DNA of 10,801 bases from JBALVO01 sp036961445. GTDB taxonomy: Bacteria > Pseudomonadota > Gammaproteobacteria > Pseudomonadales > Halieaceae. A program made the position numbers and the translations under genes. A model generated the notes under the pieces. It did not search any database. It saw only the letters and a list, made by a program, of their open reading frames with translations, and was not told the origin of the DNA. The stretch lies in assembly GCA_036961445.1 (NCBI GenBank), contig JBALVO010000126.1, positions 1 through 10,801 on the forward strand. Reading direction: 5' to 3'. This document shows, in pieces, positions 1-5,784 of the stretch; the stretch's first letter is position 1; the number at the start of each line of letters is the position of its first letter.

Positions 1-204
1 TGGGCGATTGCGCCTCCCACTGGTGAGGCGGTGGCGGTGGGTACATTCAAAAAAGCCCAGTCTGCAACGACGACCTCAGATGAGGACAGCTACGAGGCAC
101 TGGTGGCAGCCCACAGTGCGCTTATTGGCGATCTGGCCGCGGAGATTATTGCTCGCTTGCGTCAGTTCTCACAGGTTGACCCTGCCAGGGGGACTGACAA
201 GTGA
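1..204 (+). CDS. PqiC/YmbA-like ABC-transport auxiliary lipoprotein, C-terminal fragment
   Basis: Frame 1 is open from the window edge to a TGA at 202-204, giving the last 67 residues of a protein whose start lies outside the window. The tail contains SYEALVAAHSALIGDLAAEI followed by a short helix and a polar end. This D-x-Y-x-A-L-V-x-A-H pattern, then an amphipathic helix, is typical of the C-terminus of PqiC/YmbA outer-membrane lipoproteins. These serve MCE-type (Pqi/Mla-like) lipid transport between the inner and outer membranes. The lipobox and main fold are not visible, so the assignment rests on the tail alone. The gene points toward the minus-strand genes that fill the rest of the window, and I see no convincing terminator hairpin after its stop. 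Confidence 0.72.
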   Translation, partial: WAIAPPTGEAVAVGTFKKAQSATTTSDEDSYEALVAAHSALIGDLAAEIIARLRQFSQVDPARGTDK

Positions 205-225
205 CCATGCTTCCTGGTCAAGTGA

Positions 226-351
226 TTAGGCAAGTTTTTCGTTCCAGTGTGTGCCATTCTTTATCATGGTATTCAGGATAGTTAACTGTTTACGCATGCG
301 GGTAATCAGAGCTATCTTCTTGGATTTACCAGCGGCCAACAGACGCTTAGC
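226..351 (-). pseudogene. IS110-family transposase, C-terminal remnant
   Basis: On the minus strand, codons from 351 down to the TAA at 228-226 read AKRLLAAGKSKKIALITRMR, then a stretch containing KQLTILNTMI, and end in HWNEKLA. The pattern RLLAAGKxKKxAL...MRKxLTILNxMI...W is the characteristic end of IS110/IS116/IS902 transposases (DEDD enzymes with a C-terminal serine-containing domain). Only about 41 codons remain: the catalytic N-terminal domain and the serine motif are absent, since positions above 351 are hydrolase coding sequence in another frame. It is therefore a non-functional scar. It overlaps the hydrolase stop codon (349-347) by a few bases and ends 22 bp from the lipoprotein stop. 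Homology to IS110 is from recognition of the motif, not a search. Confidence 0.8.
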
Positions 352-1537
352 GACCCCGGGTCAGCACAGAGTACACGGCACCGTCGCTGGTCTGGATGCG
401 GTAAATCGGCCGGCTGTTGGGCATCTCCGGGTTGGTCAGACGCAGGTACAGGTCATCAAAAAATTCCGGCGTCTCCAGACTGAAGTTATGGAAATTGCGG
501 GTGCGATTCACCGGTGTAACATCCACCAGGCTGACCAGATCGCTACCGGGCTCGGTAAATTCGGAGATCCTGATGGCCTCTTCCAATTGATCGGGGCTGA
601 GGGTGCTTTCGCCGCGCCTGCGACCGCGGTTGACCAGACGACTTACCAGTAAGGCGCGATCATTGGACGAGACATAGACCGTCAGATGCCTGGCCAGTGC
701 GCTCAACTCACCCTTGAACTGTTGGTCAAATTGCTGGTGATCGACATCCGGCGCAGTTAGCACCACGTGCGCGATCTCCCTGTCCAGATCGGCGAATTCC
801 TTATCCTGGTACAGTACACTGAAGGCATCGACCACCACCTGCGAACCCATGCTATTGGCCAATATCCAGATCTGTTCTGGCTGTACATCATGCACCACCA
901 GTTGTATGGTGCGGGCCAATTCAGCGCCCGAGGCTTTTGCAACGTCTCGGGCGCGGCGGTAAGGCCTCAGACCGGAGCCCTGGTCGCCGGGCCAATCGAA
1001 CAGCAGTAGCGGAGCATTAATATCCAGAACATGGCCCAGGAAAGCAGTCTTGCGCAGGGCTGATTCATAACCTTCGCGGAAGCCGTGCAGGACAATGAGC
1101 AGCGCCCGGTGTGGTGAGCTTGCTACCTGTTTCCGTAGTTGGTCGACAAAATCCGCCTGTGCCAATGTGTGGACGTTATTGAGACGGATCTCCTCGTTCT
1201 GCAGCCATTCGGTCGGATTAACCAGCATACCCAGGCCCAGGCTGGGCTGGATTGTGGCGTCGAAGGAGCCAAAGCTCAGTTGATTGTGCCGCTGAGAAGT
1301 GAAGCGCTGTGCCAGCTCGCTCTGGTCGGTGTCCGGGGAGCGGTTGGTAGTATAGAAAAAACGATACTCACCCTGTTCCGCCAGTTGTGCCACCGACATG
1401 CGCCGGAACAAAAAGGCCTCCGCATGGCGCAGAGCGGCATCGGTGGATGAGAAATACGCCCGGTAGGACCAGACACCAGCCAGCAGTACCAACGCCACCA
1501 GCGCAACAAGCCACCAGCGACGTCCGGGTCTCGCCAT
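347..1537 (-). CDS. Membrane-anchored alpha/beta hydrolase, DUF900 family
   Basis: A 396-residue protein. Residues 1-6 are basic, residues 8-25 form one hydrophobic segment, and the rest is soluble, suggesting an inner-membrane anchor with a periplasmic hydrolase domain. The alpha/beta-hydrolase features are in order: strand plus oxyanion region LLIVLHGF (146-153), LLLFDWPG (177-184), a nucleophile elbow IWILANSMGSQVV (223-235) with Ser229 in N-S-M-G-S, the acid strand VVLTAPDVD (258-266), and a late histidine in NFHNF (H350). This set fits the DUF900 esterase/lipase-like family; the substrate is unknown. The ATG follows the TAA of the upstream gene by one base and has no clear Shine-Dalgarno sequence, so translation is probably coupled. 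The C-terminus meets an IS110 remnant, so the last residues or the stop codon may have been altered by that event. Confidence 0.82.
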   Translation of the reverse strand: MARPGRRWWLVALVALVLLAGVWSYRAYFSSTDAALRHAEAFLFRRMSVAQLAEQGEYRFFYTTNRSPDTDQSELAQRFTSQRHNQLSFGSFDATIQPSLGLGMLVNPTEWLQNEEIRLNNVHTLAQADFVDQLRKQVASSPHRALLIVLHGFREGYESALRKTAFLGHVLDINAPLLLFDWPGDQGSGLRPYRRARDVAKASGAELARTIQLVVHDVQPEQIWILANSMGSQVVVDAFSVLYQDKEFADLDREIAHVVLTAPDVDHQQFDQQFKGELSALARHLTVYVSSNDRALLVSRLVNRGRRRGESTLSPDQLEEAIRISEFTEPGSDLVSLVDVTPVNRTRNFHNFSLETPEFFDDLYLRLTNPEMPNSRPIYRIQTSDGAVYSVLTRGR

Positions 1538-1538
1538 A

Positions 1539-2306
1539 TTAGCGCGGAACAGTTACGGGCACCCGCAGCCGCGTTTCCAAAATAGTACCCGCCGGTACAT
1601 TGATGCTCTGCCCGCTGGTCAGCAGGGAAGCGCCTACGCCCACCGCCGCGCCGGTCCTGGCGCCGGACCTGCCACTAATCAGACCGCCGATGGCCGCCGC
1701 CCGGGCAGTGCGACCCACCGTGCGGCCTGCTTCGTTTTTGGTCTGGGCCTGCATGCCCTCGGTGGCAATCTCAAACAGCTGGTCATTGATCATGATATCG
1801 GTGAATTCGATCGCCAGTTCGGAAGAGCCCACCGCGCGACCTGCCTGGCGGGCCTGGGCGATGCGCCCATGCACAAAGGCGCCACGAGGCACAGCAGTGA
1901 TGCCGTCGATGACAATCGCACTCTCTAACTGCGCGCGAAAACGGTGGCCGGCCTGGTGCCGCTTGGAATCAATACTGTCAGCGGTGCGCAGCACCAGACG
2001 AGTACCGGATGGAATAGTGACATTGGTTGCCCTGGGTGCCGGGGCGGGGGCCTGACTCTGCGCAGCAGGTGCGGGGGGAGCCTTCGCCTGTCTGGTGGCG
2101 ACACCCTCGCTTAAGAAAATACCGACCACTTCGTCCTCCGGAAAAGCCTCGATACCGTCACCGGTGTTGAACATCACGATACCGTTGCTGCTGCCAACGA
2201 AATCGCCTTCCAACAGAGTGCCATCTGCCAGTTCCAGCGTGTCTGCAAATACATTGGCCAGGGAAAATGCCGACAGGGCGACTAAGATCCGGAATAGTTT
2301 TTTCAT
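1539..2306 (-). CDS. Secreted glycine-zipper protein of unknown function
   Basis: A 255-residue protein with an evident signal peptide (MKKLF, hydrophobic 6-19, likely cleavage after NVFA at 21). Segments in order: a small beta domain at 22-68 with a DGTLLEGDFVG motif; an Ala/Pro-rich linker at 74-94; a beta-rich domain at 96-180 beginning IPSGTRLVLRTADSIDSKRH and containing VPRGAFVHGRI; a Gly/Ala-rich glycine-zipper stretch at 205-228; and a closing strand, INVPAGTILETRL, at 235-247. The VPxGTxL...R motif thus occurs on both sides of the zipper. Domains of this VPAGT type with glycine zippers occur in uncharacterised envelope proteins. The ATG has a good GAGGA site 5 bases upstream. It sits directly before the hydrolase gene in one transcription unit and probably works with it in the periplasm or envelope. 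No function can be named. Confidence 0.75.
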   Translation of the reverse strand: MKKLFRILVALSAFSLANVFADTLELADGTLLEGDFVGSSNGIVMFNTGDGIEAFPEDEVVGIFLSEGVATRQAKAPPAPAAQSQAPAPAPRATNVTIPSGTRLVLRTADSIDSKRHQAGHRFRAQLESAIVIDGITAVPRGAFVHGRIAQARQAGRAVGSSELAIEFTDIMINDQLFEIATEGMQAQTKNEAGRTVGRTARAAAIGGLISGRSGARTGAAVGVGASLLTSGQSINVPAGTILETRLRVPVTVPR

Positions 2307-2343
2307 GAGTTCCTCGCTTGGATGGGTCTGTGTTCAGTGAACT

Positions 2344-2372
2344 ACTATAGTTCTAACGCTGAATTGTTGAAA
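2344..2372 (-). promoter_or_regulatory. Candidate sigma70 promoter for the Gly-zipper/hydrolase pair
   Basis: The minus strand carries a TATAGT -10-like box (2349-2344), one mismatch from consensus, with a weak TTTCAA element 17 bases upstream (2372-2367). It lies about 38 bases before the ATG at 2306 and downstream of the halogenase A stop, the right place to start the two-gene unit independently. The -35 box is poor, so this is a candidate only. Confidence 0.35.
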
Positions 2373-2380
2373 GCTCGAAG

Positions 2381-2411
2381 GAAAGGTTTCACAGCAACGC
2401 TGGTACCTTTC
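2381..2411 (-). other. Stem-loop after halogenase A (possible weak terminator)
   Basis: GAAAGGT and ACCTTTC form a perfect 7-bp outer stem. Inside it, CAGC/GCTG form a second 4-bp stem around a 3-base loop. The structure starts 18 bases after the halogenase A stop on the transcribed strand. No T-run follows it, so it is not a canonical intrinsic terminator; it may protect a 3' end or act as a weak boundary between the halogenase operon and the next gene pair. Confidence 0.35.
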
Positions 2412-2429
2412 ATTCGCTGATCTTGTACA

Positions 2430-3908
2430 TCATGCTTTGCAGTATTTCTCCAGGTACTCTGAATGCAGCGGCATTTTCGTCACGGTATTATCTATATTGG
2501 ACTTGATCTTGCGGAGAAAGCTTTTCAATTCATCCTCGTCCATGGTGTCCACAACCGCGTGGTACTCCTGCGGTAAAACCCCCTGACCTATCATGACCTG
2601 TGGCCAGGAATCCACAAACAATTCGGAGTCACCCAGGAACAGGCGTCCTGTCTCCCTGAACAGGGTCAGCCGCTGATCCAGAGAGTCCGGAACTTCCATA
2701 TTCCGGCAATGACGCCAGAATGCGGTATCAGTGCGCTCGGTGGCGTGATAGTGCAGAATGATAAAGTCCCTGACATTGTCAAAAGAGTTCAGGGTTTGCT
2801 TATTGAACTCATCAATATCGACCTGCTTGATACCCTCCCGCGGGAACATCTTTATCAGCCTAAGCACGCTTTGCTGGATCAGGTGAATACTGGTTGATTC
2901 CAGCGGTTCCAGAAAGCCGCTGGAGAGACCGACTGCCACACAATTTTTGTTCCACTGCTTGCGCCGCCGCCCGGTCTGAAATCTGATAACCCGCGGTTCG
3001 GTAATCGGTTCGCCGTCAATGCTCTCCAGTAGCAGGGAATTGGCTTCGTCATCAGACATATAGCGGCTGCAATAGACCAGACCATTACCCACCCGGTGCT
3101 GCAGCGGAATACGCCAGCGCCAGCCCGCCCCGTGAGCAACTGATCGGGTATACGGCTCTGGAGGACCGACCGCGTGCGTCTGCGCCGGCATGGCGCGGTC
3201 ACAGGGTAGCCAGTGAGACCAATCTTCATAGCCAGAGTGCAACGTCTGCTCAATGAGTAGTCCGCGAAAGCCAGTGCAATCGATGAACAGATCCCCTTCC
3301 ACTACCTCTCCAGATTCCAGCTGCAAGGACTCAATAGAACCCGTAGTGGGACAGGTCTTAACATTGGAAATTTTGCCCTCGGTGCGCTTCACCCCCAGAT
3401 TTTCACTAAACTTACGCAAAAACTGCCCATAGGCGGTGGCATCCAGGTGATAGGCATAATTCAGGCCGTTTTTTGGCAAATGTGCGAATTTACCGGCTTC
3501 TGCCGCGCGTCTTTCCAGACAGTAATCACCAAAGCCATAATCGATGCCGAGACTCTGTCCCTTCATCCAAAAATTATGAAATCCCGCAGCCCAAAAATTC
3601 TTGCCGGTGGAACCAAAAGCGTGAAGGTAATCCTTACCCACGTCGCGCCAATTCTCAAACTTGATGCCCAGCTTAAAAGTACCATGGGTGGCGTTCAGGA
3701 AATCCTTTTCCGAAATACCAAGCATGTTGTTGTAAAAAAGCAGTGTGGGAATTGTGGCCTCGCCCACGCCAACGGTACCGATCTCATCAGATTCCACCAA
3801 TTCGATCTCCAGGCCTTTGCCCAGGATCTTGGACAGACCTGCCGCGGTCATCCAACCGGCAGTACCCCCGCCGGCGATGACGACCTTTTTTACTGTTGCA
3901 CTTTCCAC
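2430..3908 (-). CDS. Flavin-dependent halogenase, tryptophan-halogenase family (copy A)
   Basis: A 492-residue flavoprotein of the tryptophan halogenase family (PF04820), which uses FADH2, O2 and halide to make hypohalous acid and halogenate an electron-rich aromatic. Visible motifs: FAD-binding GGGTAGW at 13-19; VGVGEATIP at 46-54; Lys79 in GTFKLGIKF, matching the catalytic Lys79 of PrnA/RebH; DLFIDCTGFRGLL at 206-218; the signature W263-x-W265-x-I-P; and FLEPLEST at 332-339, with Glu337 matching PrnA Glu346. I chose GTG at 3908 because an AAGGAG site lies 5 bases upstream. An in-frame TTG at 3929 has no such site, and the ATG at 3910 is out of frame and stops after six codons. It is the last gene of the four-gene operon, 44 bases after the cupin stop. 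No flavin reductase partner is encoded in the window. The substrate is unknown; free tryptophan should not be assumed, since receptor-linked relatives often prefer other indoles. Confidence 0.9.
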   Translation of the reverse strand: MESATVKKVVIAGGGTAGWMTAAGLSKILGKGLEIELVESDEIGTVGVGEATIPTLLFYNNMLGISEKDFLNATHGTFKLGIKFENWRDVGKDYLHAFGSTGKNFWAAGFHNFWMKGQSLGIDYGFGDYCLERRAAEAGKFAHLPKNGLNYAYHLDATAYGQFLRKFSENLGVKRTEGKISNVKTCPTTGSIESLQLESGEVVEGDLFIDCTGFRGLLIEQTLHSGYEDWSHWLPCDRAMPAQTHAVGPPEPYTRSVAHGAGWRWRIPLQHRVGNGLVYCSRYMSDDEANSLLLESIDGEPITEPRVIRFQTGRRRKQWNKNCVAVGLSSGFLEPLESTSIHLIQQSVLRLIKMFPREGIKQVDIDEFNKQTLNSFDNVRDFIILHYHATERTDTAFWRHCRNMEVPDSLDQRLTLFRETGRLFLGDSELFVDSWPQVMIGQGVLPQEYHAVVDTMDEDELKSFLRKIKSNIDNTVTKMPLHSEYLEKYCKA

Positions 3909-3927
3909 ATGATCTCCTTCAGGGATC

Positions 3928-3945
3928 AACCGGGCTCTCCCGGTT
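3928..3945 (-). other. Intercistronic hairpin between cupin and halogenase A genes
   Basis: A perfect 7-bp GC-rich stem, AACCGGG/CCCGGTT, closes a 4-base AGAG loop. It begins 7 bases after the cupin stop and ends about 10 bases before the Shine-Dalgarno of halogenase A. There is no T-run, so it is not a terminator. It could limit RNA decay or tune expression of halogenase A relative to the upstream genes. Confidence 0.4.
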
Positions 3946-3952
3946 CTCCAGT

Positions 3953-4960
3953 TTAACGATTAAGTCTGTTCAGCAAACGGGCCCTGAGCTGCCTTGCCAT
4001 GGAGTCATCCAGTACCCCAAGCGAGCCCCGACTTTTCTCGGGTATGTGATCCAGTGACTCGTCATCACCGAAAACATAGTGTTCAAAAATTCCCGCCCAC
4101 GCCTTCTTTTGTTCCGGCGGCAAATCCCGTATCGACAACAGGGCATGGTGCAGCACATCAGCAGGCGTACCCATGTAGGCCGGTGATTTACGCCACCAGT
4201 AGTTTAGCAGGATATTCAGACTGCCAAAGGCCTCTACGTGATGCCACCACATGCTGGGTACGAACAGCGCGTCACCGGGCACCATATCCACAATGACCGC
4301 GTGATCGAGTGCTGCGCTGAATCGCGGAAAGCGCTGCAGGTCTGGCTTATGAAAATCGACCAGGCTGATCTGCTGTCCCGCGGGTGTGAAGTCGATGGGC
4401 CCCACGTACAGGTTTTCGATCTGGTCCGGGGGGAACAGTGTGAACCGTCGCCTGCCAGCGGCGACACAGGCGACGTTGTCGGGCAGGTCCCAGTGGGCAG
4501 CCACTCGATTACTATTTCCAATCCAGATACTTGCCAGTGGATCTATGTCGCCAAAGTCCAGGGCGTTTTCTTGCCGAAAGCCCGGCAGGCAATTGTCCAC
4601 CGTGGTTGCCCCAACATAATACGCCGGGGAATTTTCATCACCCCAATGCGCTTTAAGGCTATCCAGCACCGAATCCAGTCTTTGCCGGGATTGCTCAAAA
4701 TTGAGGCCCGTCAGGTCATCATTGTAAAAAAACCGGCCGTTGATTTCCGCAGGCCCGAGAAAAACGCCGACTGATGCATCCTGGTAGAAACGACGAAGAT
4801 AAGTATCGAGCTCTTCATGAGATTGTTGTGCTGCCCGCACCACCGGCCAGTCCGACACCATTCCTCGCAGGAGAACCGGTTCAGTTGCGTGGCCGATGAT
4901 GTCCGCAAAAGTCTCTGGCGAACCATCTTCGATTATTCTTAATGTATTCACAGTCGTCAC
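3953..4960 (-). CDS. Cupin-like (JmjC/FIH-type) Fe(II)/2-oxoglutarate hydroxylase
   Basis: A 335-residue cytoplasmic protein of the Cupin_8/JmjC group. The N-terminal EPVLLRGMVSDWPVV (27-41) is the usual opening of this fold. An iron triad is visible: HWD (H156, D158) and a distal histidine in SMWWHHVEAF (H240 by position). The core closely resembles human factor-inhibiting HIF: RRFTLFPPDQ (171-180), LVDFHKPDLQRFPRF (200-214) and VPGDALFVPSMWWHHVE (227-243) each have near-identical FIH counterparts. The 2-oxoglutarate-binding lysine of FIH (Lys214) aligns with Arg171. Protein or small-molecule hydroxylation is thus likely, but the target is unknown. The start is GTG at 4960 with only a weak GGCGG site. 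No ATG is available before residue 34, which would remove the conserved N-terminal strand. It lies 25 bases after SapC and 44 bases before halogenase A, clearly in the same operon. Confidence 0.87.
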   Translation of the reverse strand: MTTVNTLRIIEDGSPETFADIIGHATEPVLLRGMVSDWPVVRAAQQSHEELDTYLRRFYQDASVGVFLGPAEINGRFFYNDDLTGLNFEQSRQRLDSVLDSLKAHWGDENSPAYYVGATTVDNCLPGFRQENALDFGDIDPLASIWIGNSNRVAAHWDLPDNVACVAAGRRRFTLFPPDQIENLYVGPIDFTPAGQQISLVDFHKPDLQRFPRFSAALDHAVIVDMVPGDALFVPSMWWHHVEAFGSLNILLNYWWRKSPAYMGTPADVLHHALLSIRDLPPEQKKAWAGIFEHYVFGDDESLDHIPEKSRGSLGVLDDSMARQLRARLLNRLNR

Positions 4961-4985
4961 GTTGCCGCCGGGAAATTCCGTCGCG

Positions 4986-5699
4986 CTAAAGCCGGCGGTT
5001 CTTCCTGCCTATTAACTTTCGAATATTGGACAGTGAAGCCACCACCATATACGCAGCGGGCAGGAAAAATTTCGCGCTGAGTTCCGCCAGGACATCACCA
5101 TCAAGCCCCACCAGCTTCTCTTCGTTGATGGTATAAAACCCCTGCAGGCTATGCTTGGCGCCATTGTCCAACTCAATATCAAGTTTGAACGACTCCAGCA
5201 GGTCGTATTTCAGCATGGCATCCACAAAGGCCTCTGTTTCAACGGTGCCTTCTTTGATGGCATTCAACACATAGGACATTCGTTCAATGTACTTAGTGTT
5301 ACCGCCTTGCGGCAGGAAAAGTGGCTCACCTTCTGTACGACTGATACGGGGATGGTCTACATCAACCGTTATGACCATCTCTTGCTCGTCATTGGACTTA
5401 TGCTGGATCCCGATAAGAAACGGTCCCTTCTCAACCAGAAAAGGAATGTAAGCTGCATCCCAGTTGTTTCCTTCGAGGAACAGGTTCTCATCCTCTTGCA
5501 AACCGAACATGGCATAGGGCAGGTATTGCCCGCTAGCCGCATCCTGGTGGAAAAATATCGGATAGTCATTTTGTGCGTCCCTGAACTCCTGGGGCATCAG
5601 CTGGGCACACATCACATTGTCGCCCAACTCAGCGGATCGCTCTTTTATAATACGCAGAGCTTGATGATCAACATTGTTGAGTATTTCATGGCTGGACAT
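4986..5699 (-). CDS. SapC family protein
   Basis: A 237-residue protein recognised as SapC-like (PF07277) from its N-terminal half: HQALRIIKE, then LMPQEFRDAQNDYPIFF (35-50), a YAMFGLQEDENLFLEGNNWDAAYIPF block (62-87) and a PFLIGI strand (93-98). The family name comes from S-layer export loci, but this protein has no signal peptide and no convincing membrane span, so a soluble cytoplasmic role is more likely. Members recur beside TonB-dependent receptors, tryptophan-halogenase-like proteins and cupin-like proteins, as here; the molecular function is unknown. ATG at 5699 was chosen because GAGGA lies 6 bases upstream and the conserved region begins soon after. The frame stays open upstream to a TTG at 5804, but that Cys-rich extension overlaps the end of halogenase B and has no ribosome site. 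Confidence 0.85.
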   Translation of the reverse strand: MSSHEILNNVDHQALRIIKERSAELGDNVMCAQLMPQEFRDAQNDYPIFFHQDAASGQYLPYAMFGLQEDENLFLEGNNWDAAYIPFLVEKGPFLIGIQHKSNDEQEMVITVDVDHPRISRTEGEPLFLPQGGNTKYIERMSYVLNAIKEGTVETEAFVDAMLKYDLLESFKLDIELDNGAKHSLQGFYTINEEKLVGLDGDVLAELSAKFFLPAAYMVVASLSNIRKLIGRKNRRL

Positions 5700-5784
5700 T
5701 GTAATTCCTCTAGTTTGGTCTTGGCAGGCTACACCCTGGTTAGCGCAACCTTGGTCAATGGGTTCGCACAGCGGACGCAAGCAG

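Noticed and set aside
251..652. A 133-codon plus-strand reading frame.
   Set aside because: It is antisense to the IS110 remnant and to the hydrolase, and shows no recognisable protein features.
3909..3929. Longer halogenase A starting at TTG 3929.
   Set aside because: The extra residues lie across the Shine-Dalgarno of the GTG at 3908 and do not belong to the flavoprotein fold; the GTG start also places the catalytic lysine at the usual position 79.
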